From assembly GCF_022539665.2 (NCBI RefSeq), contig NC_081331.1, positions 7,843,534-7,907,533 on the forward strand: 64,000 bases of DNA. Reading direction: 5' to 3'. The DNA is from Daphnia carinata (Eukaryota; Arthropoda; Branchiopoda; Diplostraca; Daphniidae). Below, one piece after another: positions 53,438 to 64,000 of the stretch. The notes beneath the pieces were generated by a model. It was given only the letters and a program-made list of their open reading frames with translations. It was not told where the DNA came from and made no database searches. The position numbers and the translations under genes are program-made. Position 1 is the stretch's first letter; each line of letters opens with the position of its first letter.

Positions 53438-53920
53438 CCGTAACACACCTTCTTTCGCTGTCGTACTATCATTCATTATTTTTTTTTTGTTTTGTTTTTG
53501 TTTTTTTTTTTTTTATTTTTTTTTTTTTTCCTCTGAGCCACGTGTAGTCGGTCATAACTTTGTTTTTGTTTTCTTTTGTTTTGTTTTGTAGTAGAGCCGT
53601 GTAGCCGAGGGTGGGGTAGTATTTGATAAAAAGGGGGAAGGGAGGTTAATTACTAGGTCACATCAATGGTTAAAAATAAGCATTAGCATTAGTATTAACA
53701 TTAGTATTTAACCGCAAGATTGTCCACATTCCCAGTTTTCGTGTGGCTTCCCCATGTCTGTTGATGCGAATTTTTTTTTTTTTTTTTTTTTTTTTTTGTT
53801 AGTTTGTTTCTTTTCTGTGTATGTGTTTTTCGAAGTTCCTCGACGTCTTTTTTGTTTTGTTTGGTATTATTTCGCTCTGACTGCCCTGGCACGAGTAACT
53901 TCGAGTCAGGAAAGGCCGAG

Positions 53921-54377
53921 TGTTGCAATTATTGCCCTCTTTTGTCTGTCATGTGTTCCAAGTGCTGCCATCTGTCCCCAACTTTGTTACTTCACTTCCT
54001 TTTCCATAGAGGTCAGGTCGAACGGGAGTCGACCTCAGGCCTCTCTTTCACTTACTCTGGGACTCGGGATTTGGCCCGAGATCCGACAGGACGTTAAGAG
54101 GGGGCTCTGCCGTTGGCTGGCCGCCCTCGCGTTAGTCCTTAAGAAGGAGCTTTGCTGGATTGCTGGCTTCCCTTCGCGACGTGAGTGTAAATTAGTATAT
54201 GTGTTGTAAGTATTGTGTGTATAATTGTGTTGAATGCCTTGTTGTATGTGTGTGTATGAATTGTGTTGAATGGCTTTGTTGAATGTCTGTGTTATAGTGT
54301 CGTGTACGTGTCTTGAATAATGTGTTTTGTATGTATAAATGTGTCAGTTTGTTGGTATAAATGAAGAAACTGTAACA
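53921..54377 (+). repeat. G2 3' LTR (457 bp)
   Basis: Same length and, by eye, same sequence as 46882-47338. No strong polypurine tract touches it (GAGTCAGGAAAGGCCGAG precedes it); a better purine run, AAAAAGGGGGAAGGGAGG, lies 275 bp upstream at about 53628-53646. Confidence 0.9.
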
Positions 54378-54694
54378 TTTGGTGTCAGAAGAGGGATCTC
54401 AACAGGCCATCGAACGACTTTTACAAAGTCGCCTACATCGGACCCGCGTGCCGCGTGCGTGGAGACAATTTCGACTTGCCTTGGCGCCGCCATCTTGGTC
54501 TACCCCTTTGAGAATGCTGTCTGGAAGTAGTAGTTGCTGACATCGGACGAAAGAAGTCCAGAAGGTGATCGAGTTGCAACGTTCAACAACAGTTTGTACA
54601 AACCTGTTAGCGATCACCTTGGGAACCTTGAAGAGGACACTTTTCCCGAATTTTTCGTGTATGATTTCGAAGTTTTCAAAATGTTATATTTTTG
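54378..54694 (+). mobile_element. Truncated second Gypsy leader directly after the G2 3' LTR
   Basis: The PBS recurs at 54380-54397, and the leader matches that of G2 up to 54447, then continues as a diverged but related sequence (both have GCCGCCAT in the same position). This is the start of another element sharing the LTR, cut off at 54694 where copy B of the segmental duplication begins. Confidence 0.75.
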
Positions 54695-56139
54695 TATCAT
54701 TATTTTATATGTTAAGGAAATGCTTAAATATTCGGCAGAGATAGGAGTTTCGGTTTGACAGTTTTTATTTTAATTATTGAAAAAATAGCCAAAAAGGTTG
54801 CGCTAAGCCCTTAGATTTTTATATGTTAAGGAAACTTAAATATTCGGCAGAGATAGGAGTTTCGGTTTGACAGTTTTTATTTTAATTATTGAAAAAATAG
54901 CCAAAAAGGTTGCGCTAAGCACTTGACTGACATACTAGTATCCTCCAGACCTGCCCCGATGGAGATCATATTGCTGTACTATATGATCCCCATCTCGCAT
55001 CAGCTGATAGCTCTTACATCTCTATTCAGTTCTGCATTTGAATGGGGGTCCAATGATTGGTGGACCAATCATTGTGGGTGCCATCATCATCATACCAACG
55101 CTTGACGTTTCGAGTTGTAATTGCTTACAGACTCTTGGTACTAGTTCCCAACATTGGGAGGGTACCATACCCAGTCATTGTTCAAGTGCCGCTACGTTAA
55201 AGATGTTCACGCAACTATTATATACCGTGAATGACGACCCCAAACCATGTTGATAACGCTAGCGGGCATTTTCCGTCTTAAACTAATTCTCATTTAAATT
55301 CAGTGAAACTATTGCACAATGTAATAAATGAACTGTATTCAGAAAATAGTGATAAACAACATCCAAGGTAATTATAAACAAAACACTTGAGTAAATGTTT
55401 AAAATTTTCAATTATTATGTAGCACTCACGAATTAGGGCGTGGCATCACGCACCGTTAATGACATGCAAGAATACTCCATATCACCTTGCGGCCGATTTT
55501 GGCACTAGTGCATTCATGCATTGGCTTGGTGCTATTCTAGTTGTGAAGGGAAAGTAAGTTAAAGCTAATGTAGGTTTGTCATTATTTATTTTTTGCATTC
55601 ATATCCAAACGTATAAGTAGCCCTGCATGCAGCTCATCGCGTCTGTTGGGCCATAATACTTTAACAATCACGGTTTCTAAATTTCCGCTTTGGAAAACAA
55701 TGACCTTATGCCACATTCCCAGGACTTATCAAGTCTAGTTGATAATGGTTGTTCGTAATTACAATCCATTCAGTTGTCACCATGAATATTCCACAAAGGA
55801 TTTTTTGAACGTTAGTTACCTTTTGGGTTATGCGTTAAAGATTGAGTCTACATGTTCAGGTATAATACATATGCATATGCATGCAAGTATATACATAAAA
55901 TACATATGAAAACGTTGAATAATCAAAGAAGTTTGATGTTTCACGCTAGCGCTGTAGCGTACTGGCGCGCTAGTAATGGTTTCGATTCGCACACACATTT
56001 ATTTCATATTTTAGATTACTCCAAAAGTATAAACTCTACGTAAAGACAAATTCCATTTTCATGTTCCTTGAGTAATTTTTAATCAGAATCATCTATAGTT
56101 ATCTAGATTCAATGCTATTATTTTTTAATAGGAAAAAAT

Positions 56140-56868
56140 TTTAAGCCCGACAATATAAGCGCGGGCTTATTTTTTAACCCAACTTTACCGTTTTTTACGT
56201 TTTATTAAAAAACTTTGAGTCCCACGAGAACACAATCCTCACAATCGTGATCTCCGTTCAATTCTGCATCGAAACCATGTATTTAAAGCGAAATCTAACA
56301 TTTTGTCAAAATTGCTAAGAGAGAAGGCCTTCTCACTTTTGTCAAAATCGGAAAAAATCGAAATCTCTCGGAATGCGATGAAAATCCCACAGTATAACCC
56401 TATTTTAACGCGGATTCAGAAAAAACCATTTGTTTTATTTTCAAGTAAGCCGTTTTTGAAATAATCGTAATTTAAAGATAAAGTCGGGCTTATTTTTTTA
56501 GTCGGGCTTATTTTTTTAAACCCAACTTCCCCGTTTTTTACGTTTTATTAAAACACTATGAGTTCCACGAGAAAACAACCCTCATATTCGTGATGCCCGT
56601 TCAATTCTGCATCGAAACCACGTATTTAAAGCGAAATCTAAAATTTTGCCAAAATTGCAAAAGTGAGAAGGCCTTCTCGCTTTTCCATTTTTCCTCAAAT
56701 CCTAGATTTCATTAAAAATACAGTATTCCGATGCGAAATTGATCGCTGATCATGAAAATGGGGTATGTTTTTATATCAGACTTCTATTTTTTGAATTAAC
56801 CCGTAAAAAAAACAGAAAGTCGGGCTTATTAAGTCGTGCTTAAAAATTTTTCGGTCAGTGTATAGACA
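56140..56868. mobile_element. GTCGGGCTTA MITE, copy B
   Basis: As in copy A, but with a small local duplication (GTCGGGCTTATTTTTTTA repeated at about 56483-56518) and a shorter right end (one GTCGGGCATA unit lost). Confidence 0.65.
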
Positions 56869-56997
56869 ATTAACTAGAAATGTGACCGGTAGATGGCGAT
56901 AGAAGTCAAACAGAAAAAAAAAACAATATTTTTTATTTTTATTTGGGTAAAACGGATTGCCGTATTGCCATATGTACTCTTGTTTTTGGTTAACGAT

Positions 56998-57554
56998 ATG
57001 GATGCAATTACATTCAATGAGCGATGCCTGGAAGATGACTACTACTACACATTAGGTTGCGATGATTCCTCCAGTGTAAGTTTCGGTCAGATTTGTGCTG
57101 TTTGTTCTTTTTTTTTAGTTCTTTATATTCACTTCATACATAAATAGGTTGACCAAATATTAACCTAATACAAACACAGAGTATTACGTTGTCATCCTGA
57201 TAAGAATCCATATGACAAGTCCACTACTCAGTTTCAAAAACTTCAGGTAAATAGATTCTGCACATTAACCAAGTAATGTGATAGATACAGTTAATTTCTG
57301 GTCATTCCAACAGGAAGCTAAGGAGGTGCTCTGTGACCCAGAAAAGCGAAATGATTATGGCAGATGGAAAACAAGTGGAATAACAATTTCATACAAGCAA
57401 TGGATTGTCATAAATAAACGATCTACTGCCGTAAGTATTATATGTGCAACATCAGGATGTCTTTCTATGTAGGTTTAAAGTAAAATAGATTGAAATATTA
57501 AAATTAACACAGGTTCTCCACTGGGCCATACCAAAACATGAACAAAAAATGCTA
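56998..57554 (+). pseudogene. DNAJC12: DNAJC12-like, copy B (nonsense codon and lost C-terminus)
   Basis: Exons 56998-57075, 57148-57246, 57314-57430 and the start of exon 4 at 57513. Exon 3 keeps the full 117 nt and the QW-containing frame ([15 protein letters not shown]), unlike copy A. Exon 2 reads ACC TAA where copy A has ACG GAA, so there is a stop at 57166-57168 before the HPD motif. Exon 4 is cut at 57554 and joins unrelated sequence, removing the conserved KFRNYEI end. Residue 20 is Gly (LGCDD), the family consensus, where copies A and C have Val. Confidence 0.88.
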
Positions 57555-57848
57555 CAGGCAAGATAGAAACGTTCGTCAAACAAGGTAAATGCAAATTTTT
57601 CGTTCTGTACATTAATGCCATAAAGCATTTATTTTAGGACTTTGAATACCAGCAATCCTTGTAAGAATGGAATTTTGACATTAATTTCATTGCAGAAACA
57701 ATACCGAATGTATTTGCAACAGGTATTTCTTGTGAAACGAAAAAAAACTTTTTTTTTATTGATTTCAGATTTGCTGATAAAATTATATTGTTCCCTTACA
57801 AAAAACTGTATGTGCAATTGCCAAGATTTCGTTCTCAATAATAAGCTA
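57555..57848. other. Junction sequence between copies B and C
   Basis: Begins AGGCAAGATAGAAACGTT, which resembles copy A at 37919 and copy C at 58127 (AGGCAAGATAGGTACGTTGT), followed by a GTAAATGC motif in both. The remainder is unique, AT-rich, with no recognised gene. Confidence 0.55.
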
Positions 57849-59202
57849 ATATTTTTTAAACAGAAGAGTCAGAAGGGGTGAAATTGTTAAATGGTAATTA
57901 TGGCCAACAGATATTGATTAATGCTTTTTAGTTTGTGGTTCCGAACTGAATATTTTAAAGTACTATTCTGGTGTCATTTCTGTCAACAAGGTAAATAGGT
58001 TTCTTGTACATGTTTTCTGAAAACGTAATTGTGTTAATTATTTTTTTTTTGTCTTGTAGTTCATTAAAGGGACATACTATGTCTGAACAATGTAGATGTG
58101 AAGATACTAAGAGGAACGAGGAGTTAGGCAAGATAGGTACGTTGTTCGTCAACTAGGTAAATGCATGTTTTTTTTTATTTTTCAAAATGATTTGGCTAAT
58201 ATTCTATGAAAAAAAGCATGGTGTTTAGTAGGAAATCCATTTTGAAAAGATGGCAATGTCTTAACGATACAGCAACAGCGCCAAAGAATCTCTCATTTGC
58301 ATCAGAACGTGGATCGCTACACTTTCAGTTGATCGTATTTGTTTCTGCTATAATATTCATGAGCGTTTATTCGATCATTCTAAACTATGACATGTGTTTT
58401 CTTTTGTTGTTTCAAATATTTTAACCTGTCCATCGTCTGCCTAGATGAAGCTTTCTCATCGTAAACATTTTTTTTTTCAGAAAATGAGTCTTCTGGAAGA
58501 AGAACTTTTGCCACCGAACGATTTGACATCAAACAAATGAATGTATACTTGTGAGTATTGACCAAACAGATGTCGCGGTTCTTCATTAATCATCAGTCTC
58601 ATATTTAATGTGTTCGAAAAAGAAAAACTTCAAATAGTTGGAAAAATGCCAACGTTAAAGACTGTATTGGATGGTGACGTGACGTGACGTGACGTTACGG
58701 CCATCATAACAGTTCCGACATTTGTGTCACATGGGGAAGAGAAACATTTTGACCCGTAATGATGCATCACTCGTGTCAATTGCACTAAAACCCTATAATC
58801 TTTTTTTTTTCTTAAAATCTTTTTAAACATACTGAATAGTAAAAAATGTCATTGAAAATATTATCCTCTATTTCTGCGGCTCGAAAAATCTTTTCTCGTC
58901 CTGCGAATGGTATTATTTTAAAATTAATTACACACCTGATTGTTACATTGAGTTAATTGTATTTTTTTTCTGTATCACGATACGGCGATTTTTTTTCCTA
59001 CTTCGTCTTACGCAATTATCTTCAGCTACACAATCATGGCAAATGACTGTCAATGGCATTAACAACCCATGATTACTTTGTAATTTTTGTATTATTAATT
59101 ATTAGGAAACATTTATACATCACACACATTTTATTACAACTGACACATTTACATAATTGACACCAGAAACATACACACACACATGACACCAATTACACTT
59201 TC

Positions 59203-59273
59203 TGCAACTATTGGGTATTAAACCCTAATATTCGGCATAGCTTGCCGATACTCAACCATTGAGCTATAGTCAC
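59203..59273 (-). pseudogene. tRNA-like sequence, copy C
   Basis: Same 71-base cloverleaf as 38999-39069, unchanged by eye, including the A33 defect. A second tRNA-like relic follows at about 59379-59454 (plus; box A at 59385, box B at 59429-59439). Confidence 0.6.
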
Positions 59274-60018
59274 ATATAATTTCAGTCTCGTATACCTTGA
59301 ATCAACGCACGATCATTTTGTATAGTCAATGTTTTCTTCTTGCTATGCTATTTGCCAGTCTGATCAGCGACTGTATAACTATCATAGCTTATTTGTAAAG
59401 CGTCTGGCTGCGGGTATCAACACACTAAGGTTGAAACCCAGTTCGATGCTCAACCTTGGACTAAATTCACACATGAATTCTCTCTTCTATAGCTTGAGTC
59501 ATAATATTATTATATAGTCAATGTATCTCATCTCGATATGCTATTTGTTAGTCTCCTTTCTTATGGTGTAAATACCGCAGATTATACGTAGAAAGTCCGC
59601 TTTTGACTTCAGTAATTGCTCACACAGGAATAACACAGTTTTGCACACACAATCAGATCGGTTGAGCACCAAACTGATCTTGGTACTTTTCTCTCGATTG
59701 TTTTCACCTGTTTCACTTCACGTTGAGGGGAAGCACACGTGCACTGTGGGAGCTTGTGGTAGTTCTCTCTATGGATTAATGCAACGGTTTATTTGTATCT
59801 GGACTGCTGGAACTGCCGATTGCACAACCGCCAGACTAATATTTGAAATTGCTAATTCTTCAATCGCGGCTGTTACATCATTATTGGATCCCAATTCTTC
59901 GTTTTTTTCTCCTGAAAATGAACGAAAACCAGTAAATAAAAGATCTATGTAGTAGATCAAATTGTCCTAATGATAGTATTGAATAAGAATAAAAAAGCGA
60001 GACGAAAAACACAACAAC

Positions 60019-61695
60019 TTAAACGATAATCTGGGAATGAAATCCCAAACCGAATGCTGACCTATTGAAGCTAAGAGGATCATTGAAGGAATTATCACCA
60101 AGTCTGTTGAAGTTGTCCATCATGACTACTGCTGGCGATGACTGAGGCAACGGAAGGTCAAATTTGGCTTCGATTTCCCTTAAACTAGGCGGAATGATGA
60201 CCTCAGCGCGAGTTTCCGAGTATTCTTCCTCTGCATAAATATTGGCAGCGGTGCCCAAAAGAAGAATAATCAATCCGCACACGAACAGTACCTAACGCAC
60301 GGAGAATTCTTTAGTTATTGCGAGTGACAAAATTCTTCGAAGACCCACTTTGGCAATCCAGCGTTCACCAGAAGTCGATGGGACAACTTGCAGATAAATC
60401 CACGCAGGCGCAACACAACAAACTGCCGTTCCTGAAGTGGCACCCACCAGACCTAAAACGAACTCGACATTCGGAATGCAGATACCAACAGACACCAATC
60501 GACATTTATATTTTCTTTTTCATCTTATTGTACTAGATTTCAATAAACTTTACCTATTATTAAGGTTGCCGTGACGATTATGAATGTCAGGATTTTGAAA
60601 CGGAAATCCGAAAGTGAGCCGGTTGTTCCTCCTGACATCCCGCCACTAGTTTCAGACGTCTGAAGGGATTCCTCAACTTAAAAAACAAACAAAAGCAAAC
60701 ACTTTGGCATAACGATTACATCATCAATGAATTAACGCTTTACCTTTCCATACACTAATGAATGAAAGCTTGTCCTGCAGGGCAAAACACACGACGGAAA
60801 GCTCAAGATAATCGATAGCAGGAATCCCACTTTCATAAGGTCAGTTACAAAAGACGGCGCAAAAATTATGAGGATATTGCCTAGTCGAGACAAAATATGA
60901 CCCAATGAAATTCGTCAGATTTTCCTAGGCAAAAAGTTTACAATATGTTGACTTGCCAGTAAAATGCGTATCCGCAAAGGCTAGGTAGCCAGCTATTCCT
61001 ACCCCCATGTACATAAAAGTGCACAAATCAATGGCTGTCGATATTACTCGATCCATTGCTTTTAGGGAAGGTTCTGGTATACTTCGAACACCTGCCTATG
61101 CATTTAAAAAGCTGATCATTAAATCTGGCATTCTCCTTGTCAATTTAAATATTTCCACTCACGTTTGGCATCATAAAGCCATGGAAAATATCGGTACGCA
61201 TTGGAGTACACCCCCCATTTTCCATACTTCAATATTTGAAGACATTCCTTCGGTTAGGCCCTGGACACCAGCCTCAAAGAAGGACTGAAAAAAAAATCTG
61301 TCATAACTGCACTGTTATTTTGGTAGCATACTTCATGTAGAAGGATGCATAAAACATAATTAAGGGCAGGGAATCATATACATGCTTTCAAAACCAATAA
61401 CATGTACTACATAGCCACAGAAACTGTTGACACTACATCCAATGTTTCAATATCTCTCAAGAGGCACAGAGGTATATGATGAACATGCCATTTCCTGTGT
61501 ATGATTAAGTTATATATTTTAGAACCTTATGGAAATAATATCACTGGCATCCAGTAGAGAGCTTACCTGCCATAAGAATAAGTATTCGTGCTGACTGCAA
61601 GGAGTAATTTACACCTATTTTGATTAATATTTCTGGACCGAGATCGCCAAGTACAACCAGATAGGCAATGCAGCAGCCCAGATAATGGCTATTTC
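60019..61695 (-). pseudogene. SLC38A10-like transporter, copy C, with the same stops
   Basis: Same exon order as copy A. The TGA in the PIFSMAL-CQT exon is at 61171-61173, matching 40967-40969, so that lesion predates the duplication. One acceptor region differs by a 2-bp insertion (CCTGTGTATG at about 61494). Confidence 0.8.
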
Positions 61696-63034
61696 CTCAT
61701 TTCGCCCTTAGATTTTTATATGTTAAGGAAATGCTTAAATATTCGGCAGAGATAGGAGTTTCGGTTTGACAGTTTTTATTTTAATTATTGAAAAAATAGC
61801 CAAAAAGGTTGCGCTAAGCACTTGACTGACATACTAGTATCCTCCAGACCTGCCCCGATGGAGATCATATTGCTGTACTATATGATCCCCATCTCGCATC
61901 AGCTGATAGCTCTTACATCTCTATTCAGTTCTGCATTGGAATGGGGGCCAATGATTGGTGGACCAATCATTGTGGGTGCCATCATCATCATACCAACGCT
62001 TGACGTTTCGAGTTGTAATTGCTTACAGACTCTTGGTACTAGTTCCCAACATTGGGAGGGTACCATACCCAGTCATTGTTCAAGTGCCGCTACGTTAAAG
62101 ATGTTCACGCAACTATTATATACCGTGAATGACGACCCCAAACCATGTTGATAACGCTAGCGGGCATTTTCCGTCTTAAACTAATTCTCATTTAAATTCA
62201 GTGAAACTATTGCACAATGTAATAAATGAACTGTATTCAGAAAATAGTGATAAACAACATCCAAGGTAATTATAAACAAAACACTTGAGTAAATGTTTAA
62301 AATTTTCAATTATTATGTAGCACTCACGAATTAGGGCGTGGCATCACGCACCGTTAATGACATGCAAGAATACTCCATATCACCTTGCGGCCGATTTTGG
62401 CACTAGTGCATTCATGCATTGGCTTGGTGCTATTCTAGTTGTGAAGGGAAAGTAAGTTAAAGCTAATGTAGGTTTGTCATTATTTATTTTTTGCATTCAT
62501 ATCCAAACGTATAAGTAGCCCTGCATGCAGCTCATCGCGTCTGTTGGGCCATAATACTTTAACAATCACGGTTTCTAAATTTCCGCTTTGGAAAACAATG
62601 ACCTTATGCCACATTCCCAGGACTTATCAAGTCTAGTTGATAATGGTTGTTCGTAATTACAATCCATTCAGTTGTCACCATGAATATTCCACAAAGGATT
62701 TTTTGAACGTTAGTTACCTTTTGGGTTATGCGTTAAAGATTGAGTCTACATGTTCAGGTATAATACATATGCATATGCATGCAAGTATATACATAAAATA
62801 CATATGCAAACGTTGAATAATCAAAGAAGTTTGATGTTTCACGCTAGCGCTGTAGCGTACTGGCGCGCTAGTAATGGTTTCGTTTCGCACACACATTTAT
62901 TTCATATTTTAGATTACTCCAAAAGTATAAACTCTACGTAAAGACAAATTCCATTTTCATGTTCCTTGAGTAATTTTTAATCAGAATCATCTATAGTTAT
63001 CTAGATTTAATGCTATTATTTTTTAATAGGAAAA

Positions 63035-63764
63035 AATTTTAAGCCCGACAATATAAGCGCGGGCTTATTTTTTAACCCAACTTTATCGTTTTTTACGTTT
63101 TATTAAAAAACTTTGAGTCCCACGAGAACACAATCCTCACAATCGTGATCTCCGTTCAATTCTGCATCGAAACCATGTATTTAAAGCGAAATCTAACATT
63201 TTGTCAAAATTGCTAAGAGAGAAGGCTATAGCCTTCTCACTTTTGTCAAAATCGGAAAAAATCGAAATCTCACGGAATGCGATGAAAATCCCACAGTATA
63301 ACCCTATTTTAACGCGGATTCAGAAAAAACCATTTGTTTTATTTTCAAGTAAGCCGTTTTTGAAATAATCGTAATTTAAAGATAAAGTCGGGCTTATTTT
63401 TTTAAACCCAACTTCCCCGTTTTTTACGTTTTATTAAAACACTATGAGTTCCACGAGAAAACAACCCTCATATTCGTGATGCCCGTTCAATTCTGCATCG
63501 AAACCACGTATTTAAAGCGAAATCTAAAATTTTGCCAAAATTGCAAAAGTGAGAAGGCCTTCTCGCTTTTCCATTTTTCCTCAAATCCTAGATTTCATTA
63601 AAAATACAGTATTCCGATGCGAAATTAATCGCTGATCATGAAAATGGGGTATGTTTTTATATCAGACTTCTATTTTTTGAATTACCCGTAAAAAAACAGA
63701 AAGTCGGGCTTATTAAGTCGGGCATATTTAGTCGGGCTTAAAAATTTTTTCGGTCAGTGTATAG
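63035..63764. mobile_element. GTCGGGCTTA MITE, copy C
   Basis: As copy A, with minor differences; the right end again is the CACTGACCG-type inverted end next to TA. Confidence 0.65.
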
Positions 63765-63897
63765 ACAATTAACTAGAAATGTGACCGGTAGATGGCGATA
63801 GAAGTCAAATAGAAAAAAAAACCCAATATTTTTTATTTTTATTTGGGTAAAACGGATTGCCGTATTGCCATATGTACTCTTGTTTTTGGTTAACGAT

Positions 63898-63975
63898 ATG
63901 GATGCAATTACATTCAATGAGCGATGCCTGGAAGATGACTACTACTACACATTAGTTTGCGATGATTCCTCCAGT
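63898..63975 (+). CDS. DNAJC12: DNAJC12-like exon 1, copy C (gene continues beyond the window)
   Basis: Only the first 26 codons (MDAITFNERC ... CDDSSS) and the GTAAGT donor are inside the window. It shares Val at residue 20 with copy A. Whether the rest is intact cannot be seen; it is the only copy here that could still encode a full protein. Confidence 0.75.
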
Positions 63976-64000
63976 GTAAGTTTCGGTCAGATTTGTGCTG

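Larger units (their letters stand above)
46882..54377 (+). mobile_element. G2: Gypsy LTR retrotransposon without env
   Basis: Order: 457-bp LTR, primer-binding site, long T-rich leader, gag (48250-49455), pol in the -1 frame (protease, RT, RNase H, integrase; 49413-53437), T-rich 3' region, 457-bp LTR. Identical-looking LTRs imply recent insertion, but pol has two stops and two frameshifts. No target duplication is found because the 3' LTR is followed by another PBS and leader instead of flanking DNA. Confidence 0.92.
54695..57554 (+). repeat. Segmental duplication, copy B (partial)
   Basis: Matches 41510-44255 of copy A. The first ~105 bp (TATATGTTAAGGAAATGC ... GGTTGCGCTAAGC) are duplicated in tandem at 54703-54807 and 54820-54920. 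The match ends abruptly inside DNAJC12 exon 4 at 57554. Confidence 0.9.
57849..64000 (+). repeat. Segmental duplication, copy C (runs off the window)
   Basis: Matches copy A from 36893 with only scattered base changes and small indels visible by eye, apart from the missing 36995-37743 segment. Ends at the window edge inside DNAJC12 intron 1. Confidence 0.92.

Overview
This is eukaryotic DNA from a small-intron arthropod genome, most likely a branchiopod crustacean of the Daphnia type. The grounds are introns of about 60-115 bp with GT-AG ends, animal genes (DNAJC12-like, VDAC, SLC38A10-like, GABA transaminase), a tandem Tyr/Thr/Ala/Pro repeat protein of a kind I associate with Daphnia proteomes, and very dense Gypsy, BEL/Pao, Copia, hAT, KDZ and Tnp2-type elements. 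The genus is inference. A 100-base run of N at 34501-34600 marks an assembly gap. No complete, undamaged host gene is visible.

Layout. 1-1200 (minus) is a BEL/Pao pol relic, joined to a Copia head (gag plus primer-binding site) at 1200-1914. From 2041 to about 15900 (minus) lies a decayed Gypsy-type element (G1) with gag, pol and an envelope-like gene. Its gag is split by a 2925-bp hAT transposon (11435-14359) that has matching terminal repeats, a perfect 8-bp target duplication and an 848-codon open transposase frame. From 17.3 to 23.5 kb are relics: a KDZ transposase piece, and a Tnp2-like transposase interrupted by a 949-bp fold-back element (20576-21524), followed by a broken second gene. 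23.8-26.7 kb is a nested inverted-repeat structure with 22-bp tandem units in its arms. 27.7-33.5 kb holds the best-preserved two-gene element: a spliced Tnp2-like transposase followed, on the same strand, by a spliced coiled-coil/BEN-domain gene. 34.6-35.2 kb has an internal piece of GABA transaminase.

The right half (36.9-64 kb) is built from a segmental duplication. Copy A (36893-44255) and copy C (57849 to the window end) are nearly the same; copy B (54695-57554) is partial. The unit carries an SLC38A10-like transporter pseudogene (minus), tRNA-like relics, a Tc1/mariner-like MITE and a DNAJC12-like J-domain gene (plus). Every DNAJC12 copy that can be read through is broken, each in a different way. 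Between copies A and B lie a VDAC 3' fragment, a 5'-truncated Tyr-rich repeat gene joined to it, and a 7.5-kb Gypsy element (G2, 46882-54377) with 457-bp LTRs that look identical by eye, a canonical -1 frameshift site between gag and pol, and several inactivating lesions in pol.

How the parts work together: most of the window is selfish DNA in nested layers, so relative insertion order can be read (hAT after G1; fold-back element after the Tnp2 relic). The two most unusual items are the transposase plus BEN-domain gene pair at 28-33.5 kb, and the duplicated block in which DNAJC12 has decayed by independent lesions.
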